Source of the DNA: Jannaschia seohaensis
Lineage (GTDB): Bacteria > Pseudomonadota > Alphaproteobacteria > Rhodobacterales > Rhodobacteraceae
Assembly (NCBI RefSeq): GCF_900116765.1
Contig: NZ_UETC01000009.1
Coordinates: 62,001-126,000 of the forward strand
Direction: 5' to 3'
DNA length: 64,000 nt
Shown here piece by piece: positions 14,904 through 23,681 of the stretch. A program made the translations under genes and the position numbers. How positions within the stretch are numbered: position 1 is the first letter of the stretch; each line of letters opens with the position of its first letter. A model generated the notes under the pieces. That model searched no databases. It was not told the DNA's origin and saw nothing but the letters and a program-made list of their open reading frames with translations.

Positions 14904-16553
14904 ATGAACCGTCTCGTCGTCCCGGGCCTCGCCTCCGGCCCGGTCTTGGCCCTGGACGAGCCGATCAGCTTCTGGGGCGGGGTGGACCCTGCCACGGGCC
15001 GGATCGTGGACGCCTTCCACCCCCAGCGGGGCGAGTGCGTGTCCGGCTGTGTCCTGGTTCTGCCCGGCACCCGCGGCTCCTGCACCGGGAGCGGAGTGCT
15101 GCTGGAACTGGCGCTGACGGGACGGGCGCCCGCCGCGCTGGTCTTCCGCGACGCAGAGGACGTGGCGACGACCGGGGCGCTGGTCGCGGCAGAGCTGTTC
15201 GGGCTCGCCCTCCCGGTGGTCCGGCTGGAGCCGGGCGCGTTCGCCCAGGTCGCGCGGGCGGACGATCTCCGGATCGAGGGGGCGACCCTGACCGCCGACG
15301 GGGAAGCGATCCCGCTCCGCGCCGGGGGCGCCGATGCCCTGGAGCTCTCGCCGCAAGATCGCGCGATGCTGGACGGGGCCGAAGGCCCCGCGCCCGCCTT
15401 CGCCATGCGCGTCCTGGTCGCCTTGGCCGCCGTTCAAGGCGCGCCTCGCCTGATCCCGATCACCCGCGCCCATATCGACGGCTGCATCCACGCCGCGCCC
15501 GCCTTCCTTCGCTTCGCCGAGGCGATGGTGGCGATGGGCGCGAAGGTGCGGGTGCCGACGACGACCAACGCGATCTCGGTCGACCGGGAGGGCTGGCGCG
15601 CCCAAGGCGTGGCCGAGGCGGTGGGCGCCCCTGCCGCCCGCCTCGCCGACGCCTATGTCGAGATGGGCGCGCGGCCCAGCTTCACCTGCGCGCCCTACCT
15701 GCTGGAGGACGCGCCAGCCGAGGGCGAGGCGGTCGCCTGGGGCGAGTCGAACGCGGTAATCTATGCGAATTCGGTGTTGGGCGCCCGGACCGCCAAGCTG
15801 CCGGACTTCATGGACCTCTGCGCCGCCGTCACCGGCCGCGTGCCCTTGGCAGGCATGTATGCGGAGGCGGCGCGCGCGCCCCAGATGACGGTGGCGGTCG
15901 ACTGGCCGGAGGGGGCGGAAGATGCCATCTGGCCGCTGCTCGGCTGGCTGATCGGACGGGCGGCGCCCGACCGCGTGCCGCTGGTCACCGGATTGGAGGC
16001 GGCGGACCGGTCGCCCGACGATCTCAAGGCCCTCTGCGCGGCCTTCGGCACGACGTCGGCCGCGCCGATGCTGCGCCTCGCCTCGGGCGCGGAGGAGCGG
16101 CCTGGCCCGGTGGTCCGGATTGACCGAGACAGCTTGCGCGCGGGCTGGGACCGGCTGGCCGCGGGGCCGGAAGCGGTGGATCTGGTCGCCATCGGCTCGC
16201 CCCATGCGTCCCTGGCGGAGATGCGGCGCCTGGCGGATCTCCTGGACGGGGCGCGCTGCGCCATCGACTGCCTGGTGACGGTCGGGCGGGACGTGGCCCG
16301 TGTGGCCAGCCGGGAGGGCGTGATGCCGCGCCTGCTGCAAGCGGGCGTCCGCGTGGTGCCGGATCTCTGCTGGTGCTCGATTTCGGAGCCGGTCTTTCCG
16401 CCCGCTGCGCGTGAGGTGCTGACGAATTCCGGCAAATACGCGCATTACGGCCCCGGTCTGCATGGCCGCCGCGTGCGTCTGGCGCCGCTAGACGCCTGCG
16501 CCGAGGCGGCCTGCACGGGCCGCGCGCCGACCGCGCGCCCGCCCTGGCTCTGA
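14904..16553 (+). CDS. Aconitase X, single-chain (AcnX) hydro-lyase
   Basis: 549-residue protein fusing the small swivel domain (DUF126-like, residues about 1-140, with GTRGSCTGSGVLLELAL) to the large AcnX catalytic domain (DUF521-like). Visible motifs are VPTTTNAISVDREGW, MGARPSFTCAPYLLED, WGESNAVIYANSVLGART and the C-terminal NSGKYAHYGPGL. Characterised bacterial AcnX enzymes dehydrate cis-3-hydroxy-L-proline; others act on related hydroxy acids. It converges on the catabolic operon ending at 16649. No proline racemase or pyrroline reductase gene is adjacent, so the substrate is open. Confidence 0.88.
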   Translation: MNRLVVPGLASGPVLALDEPISFWGGVDPATGRIVDAFHPQRGECVSGCVLVLPGTRGSCTGSGVLLELALTGRAPAALVFRDAEDVATTGALVAAELFGLALPVVRLEPGAFAQVARADDLRIEGATLTADGEAIPLRAGGADALELSPQDRAMLDGAEGPAPAFAMRVLVALAAVQGAPRLIPITRAHIDGCIHAAPAFLRFAEAMVAMGAKVRVPTTTNAISVDREGWRAQGVAEAVGAPAARLADAYVEMGARPSFTCAPYLLEDAPAEGEAVAWGESNAVIYANSVLGARTAKLPDFMDLCAAVTGRVPLAGMYAEAARAPQMTVAVDWPEGAEDAIWPLLGWLIGRAAPDRVPLVTGLEAADRSPDDLKALCAAFGTTSAAPMLRLASGAEERPGPVVRIDRDSLRAGWDRLAAGPEAVDLVAIGSPHASLAEMRRLADLLDGARCAIDCLVTVGRDVARVASREGVMPRLLQAGVRVVPDLCWCSISEPVFPPAAREVLTNSGKYAHYGPGLHGRRVRLAPLDACAEAACTGRAPTARPPWL

Positions 16554-16594
16554 GCGCGGCGTTCGACCGTGCCACGAGATGCGGAGCGCTCCGC

Positions 16595-16620
16595 CTTCTT
16601 CTGGCCTGAAATACTCAAGG
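16595..16620 (+). repeat. Dispersed repeat family A, copy 2
   Basis: CTTCTTCTGGCCTGAAATAC followed by TCAAGG, between the convergent aconitase X and flavoprotein genes. Compare 1988 and 25897. Confidence 0.65.
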
Positions 16621-16648
16621 GCGGCGGCTTCCGCGTCCCAAGATCCGA

Positions 16649-18010
16649 TCAGCGCGTTGCGTCTGCGGCCGCCGCCCGCCCCGCCACACGCCCCAGCGCT
16701 ACCGCCGAAAGCAGGCCGTTGCCCGAGAGATACCCGCTATCGCCCTTGCCCGACACGCCAAGCGCCGCGCCGCCCGCGGCGAAGAGGCCAGGGATCGGCC
16801 CGTCCGCGCCCACCACGCGGGCCGCGTCGTCGACCTCCAGCCCGCCTTGGGTGTGGAACAGCGCGCCCGTGACTTTCACGGCCCGGTAGGGCGGGGTTAA
16901 CCCCGCCCTACGGAAACGCCGCCCGAACCGGTCCGTCCCCGAGAGCGCCGACAATTCCGCGGCGAGCCGGTCCTCAGGCAGGTCGCAGGTGGCGGCGAGG
17001 GCCGCGATGTCCTCGGCCTCGCGGACGGCGCCCGCCGCCTCTGCCGCGCGGAAATCCTCGAACTGCCGGGCCACGCCGGCGATGCGCGCATCGAAGATCG
17101 TCCAGGCCACGCCGCCCGGCTGCGCCAGCACGGCGCGCGCGGCCTCGGAATAGCCCTGGCTCTCGTCCCAGAACCGCTCACCGCGGGTGTTCACCTGGAC
17201 CCCGCCTTCGGTGATCGTGGCCCAGGTGATCAGGATGCCGTGGGGGTGCGCGACATTGCCATGGCCCTGATAGGCGCCCAGATGCCGGACCCGCGCGCCC
17301 AGAGCCCGGCCCCAGGTCACGGCGTCGCCGCGATTGCCATCATGGCCGAACCAGATCGCATCGGCGATGGCGGGCATCTCGGCGGCGACCATCTCCCGGT
17401 TGCCTCCATAGCCGTTGCAGGCGAGCACGACCGTCTGCGCCCCGATCCGCTCTGTCCCTTCGGGCGCGGCGATTTCGGCGCCGGTGACGCGGCCCGCCTC
17501 GGCATAGAGCGCCACCGCCCGCCGGTCGCAGACGATGTCGATGCCGCGCGCCTCGCAGAGGCTGCGCAGACGGTCGATCAGCTCCCGCCCCGCGCGCGAG
17601 GGCAAGCCATGCATCCGGTGCCGCGAATGGCCCGGGTAGTCGAAATCGTCCACCACCGAGAAGGGCAGCCCCAGATCGCAGAGCCAGTCCACGGCGGGCG
17701 CCGCCTCCCGCGCCAGCAGGTCGACCAGCGCCTGGGGGTTCTCGCCCTTGGCCTTGGCCTGGATGTCGGCGGCGAAGCGGGCGGGGTCGTCCGCGATCCC
17801 GGCCTCCGCCTGGAGCCGCGTGCCCGCCGCCGGGATCAACCCCGCCGAGAGCGCGGTGGAGCCCGACGGGACCGGATCGGCCTCCAGCACCAGCGGCTCG
17901 GTGCCCGCCTCCTGGGCGGCGAGGGCGGCGACCATGCCGCAGGCCCCCGCGCCGATGATGAGCACCGGCACCTCCAGGTCGACGGCCTCCGGGGGCGGCA
18001 GGACGCTCAT
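16649..18010 (-). CDS. FAD-dependent fumarate reductase/TcuA-like flavoprotein
   Basis: 453-residue flavoprotein of the fumarate reductase / 3-oxosteroid dehydrogenase / tricarballylate dehydrogenase superfamily. It has the Rossmann motif LIIGAGACGMVAALAAQEAG (residues 17-36), GSTALSAGLIPAAGT, TGALFHTQGGLEVD and the C-terminal GGAALGVSGKGDSGYLSGNG. Such enzymes oxidise or reduce a C-C bond next to a carboxylate or carbonyl. The coding sequence contains a perfect 26-bp palindrome (16886-16911) read in frame as RAGLTPPYR. It is the last gene of the six-gene operon; its start overlaps the lyase stop by 4 bp. Confidence 0.88.
   Translation of the reverse strand: MSVLPPPEAVDLEVPVLIIGAGACGMVAALAAQEAGTEPLVLEADPVPSGSTALSAGLIPAAGTRLQAEAGIADDPARFAADIQAKAKGENPQALVDLLAREAAPAVDWLCDLGLPFSVVDDFDYPGHSRHRMHGLPSRAGRELIDRLRSLCEARGIDIVCDRRAVALYAEAGRVTGAEIAAPEGTERIGAQTVVLACNGYGGNREMVAAEMPAIADAIWFGHDGNRGDAVTWGRALGARVRHLGAYQGHGNVAHPHGILITWATITEGGVQVNTRGERFWDESQGYSEAARAVLAQPGGVAWTIFDARIAGVARQFEDFRAAEAAGAVREAEDIAALAATCDLPEDRLAAELSALSGTDRFGRRFRRAGLTPPYRAVKVTGALFHTQGGLEVDDAARVVGADGPIPGLFAAGGAALGVSGKGDSGYLSGNGLLSAVALGRVAGRAAAADATR
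16886..16911. repeat. Perfect 26-bp palindrome inside the flavoprotein gene
   Basis: GTAGGGCGGGG, TTAA, CCCCGCCCTAC: each half mirrors the other exactly. A degenerate copy lies at 2472-2497 between rpsP and chorismate mutase. Here the element lies in coding sequence, in frame and without a stop, next to the family's conserved PPYxAVKV segment. Confidence 0.85.
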
Positions 18011-18864
18011 CCCTCGTAGCGCCGCCCCGCCGCCAGCATCTCCGCGGTGCCCAAGCGCCGGTTCAGCCCGTCGAAATCGTCCATCCGATCCGCGAAGGGC
18101 CGGTTGGAGCCATGGGCGCGCAGGCTGGCATAGTAGTCGGCCGCCGTCCGGGCCAGGGCGCGGACGATGCCGCCGGGGAAGATCACCAGCGAATAGCCCA
18201 GCGCCTCCAGGTCCGCGGCTGACTGGATCGGGGTCGCGCCGCCTTCGACCATGTTGGCGAGCAGCGGCACGCGGCCCGCGAAATGCTGCGCCACGCGCGC
18301 CAGTTCCTCGCCCGAGCGCGGCGCCTCGACGAAGAGCACGTCGGCCCCGGCTTCGAGATAGGCCTCGGCGCGCTCCAGCGCGGCGTCGATGCCTTCGACG
18401 GCGATGGCGTCGGTACGGGCGATCACCAGCGTCTCCTCCGAGGCGCGCGCATCCACCATGGCGGCGATCTTGCCGGCCATCTCGATCTTCGGGATCAGGG
18501 TCTTGTCCGACAGGTGGCCACAGCGCTTGGGAAAGGTCTGATCCTCGACCTGCAAGGCGTTCGCCCCCGCCCGTTCGTAGAGGCGCATGGTCCGCTGCGC
18601 GTTCAGCGCATTGCCGAAGCCCGTATCGGCGTCGATCACCACCGGCACCTCCACCCGGTCGCGGATCAGCGCCATTGTCTCGGCCATCTCGGTGACCGAG
18701 GTGAGCCCGATATCCGGGCGGCCGAGCCGCGTATAGGCGACCGCGGCGCCGGAGAGGTAGAGCGCTTCGAACCCCGCGTCTTGTGCCAAGGCGGAGGTCA
18801 GCGGGTCGAAGACGCCCGGAGCGACCAGGATGTCGCGCTGGGCGAGGCGGGTACGCAAGCTCAT
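18007..18864 (-). CDS. Isocitrate lyase / PEP mutase family C-C lyase
   Basis: 285-residue TIM-barrel enzyme. The Mg-binding IDADTGFGNA (residues 78-86), VEDQ and the catalytic loop KRCGHL (Cys115) mark the ICL/PEP mutase family. The complete KxCGH loop suggests a true lyase of the 2-methylisocitrate or 2,3-dimethylmalate type and not a PEP mutase. It would cleave a substituted malate or isocitrate to pyruvate or glyoxylate plus a smaller acid. ATGA overlaps at both ends place it between the isochorismatase-fold gene and the flavoprotein gene. Confidence 0.88.
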   Translation of the reverse strand: MSLRTRLAQRDILVAPGVFDPLTSALAQDAGFEALYLSGAAVAYTRLGRPDIGLTSVTEMAETMALIRDRVEVPVVIDADTGFGNALNAQRTMRLYERAGANALQVEDQTFPKRCGHLSDKTLIPKIEMAGKIAAMVDARASEETLVIARTDAIAVEGIDAALERAEAYLEAGADVLFVEAPRSGEELARVAQHFAGRVPLLANMVEGGATPIQSAADLEALGYSLVIFPGGIVRALARTAADYYASLRAHGSNRPFADRMDDFDGLNRRLGTAEMLAAGRRYEG

Positions 18865-19463
18865 TGCAGTCGCTCCGTCATCTCGGCGCAGGTGACGGCC
18901 GGGCAGATCGAGCCCAGCGAGACCAGCGTCGCTTCGTGCACCTTGGGATCGAAGGCCGCGCAGCCATCCGACAGGATCACGGTGTGAAGGTTGCGCAGAT
19001 GGGCGTCGCGGATGGTGCTGGCGACGCCGCCATTGGTGACGATCCCGCCCAGGATGAGCGTGTCGATGTCAAGCGCACGCAGGATATATTCCAGCCGCGT
19101 TTGGTAGAGCGCCGAATAGGCGACCTTTTCGACCGTGTAGTCGGCGGGGGCGAGCGTATCGACCAGACCGTGGCCCCAGGCGCCTGGGGCGAAGTCGCCT
19201 TTCCCGAGGAAGGGGCGTAGCGTCTTCAGATGCGGCGCGATCAGGGGCTCTCCGCCGGGACCGGGGACCAGCGTGAACTGCGCGCTGATATAGGTGCCGC
19301 CCTTCGCGCGCAGCGCGTCGCGGAGGGGGGCGATTCGGGCGGGCAGGGCGGCGATGGCCTCGGAGCTTTGTCCCGCGCGGCCATAGGCGCCGTCTGGGTG
19401 CAGGAAATCGTTCTGCAGGTCGATGGTCAGCAGCGCGGTGCGCTTGGGGTCGATCTCGGTCAT
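18861..19463 (-). CDS. Isochorismatase-fold hydrolase lacking the cysteine
   Basis: 200-residue member of the isochorismatase-like hydrolases. Asp15 (LTIDLQNDF) and Lys113 (VEKVAYSAL) of the usual triad are present. The nucleophile motif is changed: TNGGVASTIRDA has Gly146 where amidases of the family have Cys. Isochorismatases proper (PhzD, EntB) also have Gly here and use a non-covalent mechanism, so amidase or carbamoylase function is unlikely but hydrolysis of another bond is possible. It is translationally coupled to hyuA and the lyase gene. Confidence 0.85.
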   Translation of the reverse strand: MTEIDPKRTALLTIDLQNDFLHPDGAYGRAGQSSEAIAALPARIAPLRDALRAKGGTYISAQFTLVPGPGGEPLIAPHLKTLRPFLGKGDFAPGAWGHGLVDTLAPADYTVEKVAYSALYQTRLEYILRALDIDTLILGGIVTNGGVASTIRDAHLRNLHTVILSDGCAAFDPKVHEATLVSLGSICPAVTCAEMTERLQ

Positions 19464-21499
19464 GCCGGTTCCACTATGGTGTTGCCGAAGTGGTCGACCC
19501 GGGCCACGAGGCCGGGGTCGACCAGGACAGTCGTGTCGGGCTGGACCAGGATGGCGGGGCCCGGGATCTCGGCGCCGACCGGCAGCGTCAGGCGGTCGTA
19601 GATCGCCGTCTCGTGCCAGCTGTCGCCGAAATGGACCTGGCGGTGGGCCTTGGGCGCGGTGGTGCCGCCTTCGGGGGCGAGGGTCGCCAGGTCGAATTTG
19701 GGACGGCGGCCGGTCACGGCGCTGCGCAGGTTCATCACCCGGCGCGTGCCGCCGTCCAGCAGCCGGCCATAGGTCGCCCGGTAGGCGGCGTCGAAGGCGG
19801 CCTCGATCTCGGGCACGGTGACAGGGGCGACGCGGCCGTTCTCCACCGCCACGGCCAGCGGCACGGCCACCGTATGGGTCTGGCCGAGATAGGCCATGTC
19901 GAGCTCGAAAATGGCCTCCCGCGCCTCGAAGCGGGAGCGGGCGGCGTCGAGCAGCGCCATGCCGTCATCGACATGGGCCTGCATCGTCGCGCGCAGGGCG
20001 TCCACGTCCAGCGCCGCTGTGGCCGCGTTGATCGTCTGCACGAAGTCCTGGCGCATATCCGCGATGACGCAGCCCATGGCCGAGGTCACGCCGGGATAGC
20101 GCGGCACGATGGCCCGCGCGATGCCGGTCTCGGCCAGCATCGCGCCCACATGCAGCGCGCCGCCGCCGCCGAAGGGCATGAAGGCGAAGCGCTTCGGGTC
20201 GAAGCCGCGCTCGATGGAGACGAGACGCAGCGCCCCGGCCATACGCGAATTGGCCACCCGCAGGATCGCCTCGGCGGCCTGCATGGTATCGAGCCCCAGC
20301 GGTTCGCCGACATGGATGTCGATGGCGCGCGCGGCGCCCTCCACATCCAGCCGGTCCAGCGCGCCGCCGATCGGCGCGTCCGGGTCGATCCGGCCCAGCA
20401 CGACATTCGCGTCGGTGACGCTGGGGCGGTCGTTGCCCTGGCCATAGGCGACCGGGCCGGGCGTGCTGCCCGCGCTTTCCGGCCCGATATTCAACAGCCC
20501 GCTCTTATCCACCCAGGCGATGGAGCCGCCGCCCGCGCCGATGGTTGTGATCTCGATCATGGGCGTGCGCACGACCATGCCGAAATCGATGGAGGTCTGA
20601 GGGCTCAGGCCCGGCTGGCCTCCGGCGATCAGCGCCACGTCGAAGCTGGTCCCGCCCATATCGCCGGTGATGACGTTCTCGAACCCCGCCGTCGTCGCGA
20701 TATGGGCCGCGGCGATCACGCCCGCGGCGGGACCAGAGAGCGCCGTGCGCACGGGCAGGCGGCAGGCCGTGGCGGTGTCCATGACGCCGCCATTGGATTG
20801 GACGATCAGGAACTCCCCGCCAAAGCCGCCGCCGGTCAGCGCCGCCTTGAGGCGGTCGAGATAACCGCTGACCTCGGGTTGCAGATAGGCGTTGAGGGAC
20901 GCTGTCGAGAAGCGCTCGAACTCCCGGATCTCCGGCAGGATCTCGGAGGAGACGCTGACATGCGGGTTGGGCCAGAGGGCGCGGACGGCCTCGGCGGCCC
21001 GCGCCTCGTTCTCCGGATTGGCATAGGCGTTGGCGAAGAGGATCGCGACGGCCGCGCAGCCCTGGTCGAGTAGCGCGCGGGCTGCCGCACGCACCGCGTC
21101 GAGATCGACGGGCGTCCGGACCGTGCCATCGGCCAGCGTGCGCTCCGGCACCTCCAGGCGCAGGTCGCGGGGCACGACCGGCTGAAAGTCGCCGCGCAGG
21201 CCCCAGGTGCGGGGGCGGTCGCGGCGGCGCATCTCCAGCACGTCGCGCAGGCCTTCGGTGGCGATGACGCCCGTTTTCGCGCCCTTGCGCTCCAACAGAG
21301 CGTTGGTGCCGGCGGTGGTGCCATGCACGACGACGGAGAGGCTCGAGAGATCGGGCGCCAGCTGGCCGATCCCGGCCAGGAACCCGCCCGACTGGTCAGG
21401 GCGGGTGGTTGGAACCTTGGCGACCTCGGCGCGGCCCGTCGCTTCGTCGAGCAGGAACACGTCCGTGAAGGTGCCGCCGACATCGATGCCGATCATCAT
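19460..21499 (-). CDS. hyuA: Hydantoinase/oxoprolinase subunit A (HyuA)
   Basis: 679-residue ATP-binding subunit of the HyuAB / 5-oxoprolinase / acetone carboxylase superfamily. It begins MMIGIDVGGTFTDVFLLDE (actin-like phosphate loop), with HGTTAGTNALLERKGAKTG, the ITGDMGGTSFDVALI loop and TTIGAGGGSIAWVD. With HyuB it would couple ATP use to opening of a cyclic amide such as a hydantoin or oxoproline-like ring. The start at 21499 is preferred because GGAGGA lies 7 bases upstream; ATG 21496 is an alternative. Its stop overlaps the isochorismatase-fold gene. Confidence 0.93.
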   Translation of the reverse strand: MMIGIDVGGTFTDVFLLDEATGRAEVAKVPTTRPDQSGGFLAGIGQLAPDLSSLSVVVHGTTAGTNALLERKGAKTGVIATEGLRDVLEMRRRDRPRTWGLRGDFQPVVPRDLRLEVPERTLADGTVRTPVDLDAVRAAARALLDQGCAAVAILFANAYANPENEARAAEAVRALWPNPHVSVSSEILPEIREFERFSTASLNAYLQPEVSGYLDRLKAALTGGGFGGEFLIVQSNGGVMDTATACRLPVRTALSGPAAGVIAAAHIATTAGFENVITGDMGGTSFDVALIAGGQPGLSPQTSIDFGMVVRTPMIEITTIGAGGGSIAWVDKSGLLNIGPESAGSTPGPVAYGQGNDRPSVTDANVVLGRIDPDAPIGGALDRLDVEGAARAIDIHVGEPLGLDTMQAAEAILRVANSRMAGALRLVSIERGFDPKRFAFMPFGGGGALHVGAMLAETGIARAIVPRYPGVTSAMGCVIADMRQDFVQTINAATAALDVDALRATMQAHVDDGMALLDAARSRFEAREAIFELDMAYLGQTHTVAVPLAVAVENGRVAPVTVPEIEAAFDAAYRATYGRLLDGGTRRVMNLRSAVTGRRPKFDLATLAPEGGTTAPKAHRQVHFGDSWHETAIYDRLTLPVGAEIPGPAILVQPDTTVLVDPGLVARVDHFGNTIVEPA

Positions 21500-23181
21500 G
21501 GCGCGGTCCTCCATGCGGGTCCGTAGGCGGCATCGGCGGCGGCCTCGGTCAGATAGCCAAGCGCCACGTCGCGCGCGACCTGTTCGGGCGGTCGTTCCGA
21601 GGCGGGGCCGTAGCCGCCGCCCCCCGGTGTCTCCAAGCGAACGGTCTGGCCGCGGGTCAGCTTGATGCCGGTCATCTTCGAGACCAGCGGGGGTGTCGCG
21701 CGGCCATCCGCCGTCTCGTAGTCGAAGTGGTTCATGGCCCCGTCGCCGCCGCCCGCCACGCCCTTGGGCGCAAAGGCGCCCCGTTCGCCGAAGAGAAACG
21801 CCTCGGCCCGCTCTTCCAGCAGTTCGATCTCATAGATGGCGCCCAGGCCCCCGCGATGCCGCCCCGCCCCCGCGCTGTTGGGGCGCAGGGCCCATTGGCG
21901 GAACATGACGGGATAGGCGGCTTCCAGGATCTCAAGCGGTGGGATCGTCGCGGTCGAGATCGGCGCGTTGCCGTGGTTCAGCCCGTCGCCCTCGGGCGTG
22001 CCGCCATGGCCGCCGCCATAGAAGCTGAACATCACCCAGCGCGTGCCGTTCGCCCGCCGCCCGGCGATGCTAAGCGCGTTGATCGTGCCATAGGCATTGG
22101 CGACGACCCGGTCAGGCACGGCTTGCGCCGCGGCGGAGAAGATCACGTCGATCATGCGCAGGATCGTCTCGGTATAGCCGCCGACCGGGGCCGGAAACTC
22201 GGCCGCCAGCAGGGAGCCCTCGGGCACCCGCACATCCACCGGCCGCATCACCCCGGCATTCGCGGGCATGTCCGGAAAGACGTGCTTGATCGCGACATAG
22301 GCGGTAGCAACCGCCGTCGGCAGCGCGATGTTGACCGGGCCCGCAGTGACCGGTGCCGTGCCCGCGAAGTCGAGGGTCATGCGGTCGCCCGCGATCTCCA
22401 GCGCGACGCGGATCGGGAGGGGATCGGCGCTGATCCCGTCATTGTCGAGGAAATCCTCCGCCTCCCAGCGCCCATCGGGCAGGGCGGCGATTTCGGCGCG
22501 CATCAGCGTTTCGGCCCGGTTGCTCAGCGCGTCCAGGGCCGCGCCGACGGTCGCGGCGCCATACTCGTCCAGCACCTCGTCCATGCGGGTCTCGCCCAGA
22601 TCGAGCGCGCCCAACTGCCCGTTCAGATCCCCCTGGGCCGAGGCGGGCAGGCGCGTGTTTCGCATCAGGATGTCGACCACGTCCCGCTGCATCTCGCCGC
22701 CGCGGATCAAGCGGACCGGGGGCAGGATAAAGGCCTCCTGAAAGGCCTCGGTGGCCTGCGGATTGTAGTTGCCGGGCACCGCGCCGCCGACGTCGTGCCA
22801 ATGGCCGACCGAGGCCAGCCAGCAGAACAGTTTCCCGTCCCGGAAATAGGGCCGCACCAGCCGCATGTCCGATAGATGCGTGCCGCCCAGATGCGCGTCG
22901 TTGAAGATCCAGGTATCTCCTTCGCGCGGGCCTCCCTCCTCCGCGCAGCGGTCGATCACGGCCTTCACGGCGAAGCTCATCACTCCGACGAAGATCGGCA
23001 GGCCCGACTTGCCCTGCACCAGCGTGTCGCCGGTCTCGGCATGGTAGAGCCCGTGGGAGGCGTCATGCGCCTCGGCGATGATGGGGTTGAAGGCGGCGCG
23101 GAACAGGGTCGCGTCCATCTCGTCGGCGATCTGCTCCATCCGTCCGGCGAGCACGGCGAGGGTGACGCCGTCGATGCTCAT
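21496..23181 (-). CDS. hyuB: Hydantoinase/oxoprolinase subunit B (HyuB)
   Basis: 561-residue partner of HyuA. Visible family features are MEQIADEMDATLFRAAFNPI, NDAHLGGTHLSDM, the metal-site region GHWHDVGGAVPGN, PVGGYTETILRMID and GAGRHRGGLGAIYEIELL near the C terminus. The start at 23181 overlaps the stop of the SnoaL-like gene (ATGA), and its end overlaps the hyuA start. It acts in the cytoplasm on the imported substrate; the substrate is unknown. Confidence 0.93.
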   Translation of the reverse strand: MSIDGVTLAVLAGRMEQIADEMDATLFRAAFNPIIAEAHDASHGLYHAETGDTLVQGKSGLPIFVGVMSFAVKAVIDRCAEEGGPREGDTWIFNDAHLGGTHLSDMRLVRPYFRDGKLFCWLASVGHWHDVGGAVPGNYNPQATEAFQEAFILPPVRLIRGGEMQRDVVDILMRNTRLPASAQGDLNGQLGALDLGETRMDEVLDEYGAATVGAALDALSNRAETLMRAEIAALPDGRWEAEDFLDNDGISADPLPIRVALEIAGDRMTLDFAGTAPVTAGPVNIALPTAVATAYVAIKHVFPDMPANAGVMRPVDVRVPEGSLLAAEFPAPVGGYTETILRMIDVIFSAAAQAVPDRVVANAYGTINALSIAGRRANGTRWVMFSFYGGGHGGTPEGDGLNHGNAPISTATIPPLEILEAAYPVMFRQWALRPNSAGAGRHRGGLGAIYEIELLEERAEAFLFGERGAFAPKGVAGGGDGAMNHFDYETADGRATPPLVSKMTGIKLTRGQTVRLETPGGGGYGPASERPPEQVARDVALGYLTEAAADAAYGPAWRTAP

Positions 23182-23588
23182 GCCTGGACCTCGGCGGGGC
23201 GGGCGGCTCGCATCTCGGCGAGATCGTTCCAGACCTGCTGGTCGGTGATACGCCCGTCCACGATCTCGAACCGGTCGATGAAGCGGATCCCGTCGAAAGG
23301 CGTGCCGTCCGGCCAGTCTCCGGCCAGCGTTCCGCGGGTATAGACCACCGATTTGGCTTCGTCGGCGAAGCTCTCCACCGCGTCGATCGTCTTGCCGACC
23401 CGGCGGTAGCGGCCTGCGGCCCAGTCCATCAGCTCGGCGAAGTCGGTCATCGCCCCGGTGCCCGGAAAGCGCATCTCGAAGCCCGGTCCGGTCAGCGCGC
23501 GTGCCGTGTCGAGATCGCGGGCCTCTAGTGCGGCGAGAAACGTCCGTACGACGCGCTCGGCCTCGCTCTGGCTTTTCGTGTCGGTCAT
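23178..23588 (-). CDS. SnoaL/NTF2-like protein
   Basis: 136-residue protein of the nuclear transport factor 2-like fold: VVRTFLAALEARDLDTARAL, then GFEMRFPGTGAM, GDWPDGTPFDGIRFIDRFEIVDGRITDQQVW, the typical SnoaL-like closing strand. Members are small isomerases, cyclases or dehydratases. It is the first gene of the six-gene operon, about 18 bases after the predicted transcription start and right behind the operator. A role as ring isomerase or dehydratase in the pathway is inference. Confidence 0.8.
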   Translation of the reverse strand: MTDTKSQSEAERVVRTFLAALEARDLDTARALTGPGFEMRFPGTGAMTDFAELMDWAAGRYRRVGKTIDAVESFADEAKSVVYTRGTLAGDWPDGTPFDGIRFIDRFEIVDGRITDQQVWNDLAEMRAARPAEVQA

Positions 23589-23596
23589 CCCTTACC

Positions 23597-23632
23597 CCCA
23601 AAATCTGTCCTTTCCATAGGACAGGTTTTGGG
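23597..23632. promoter_or_regulatory. GntR operator between divergent catabolic operons
   Basis: A 36-base inverted repeat: CCCAAAA, one base, CTGTCCT, a 6-base centre TTCCAT, AGGACAG, one base, TTTTGGG. Fourteen pairs match with one mismatch. On the minus strand TTGGCT (23637-23642) and TATGGA (23613-23618), 18 bases apart, form a candidate promoter whose -10 box lies in the operator centre, so binding would repress the hyu operon. The adjacent GntR gene is the obvious ligand-responsive repressor. Confidence 0.75.
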
Positions 23633-23681
23633 CTAAAGCCAAGACAAATCGACGCGCTGCGAGAGTAAGGGGACCAACTGG

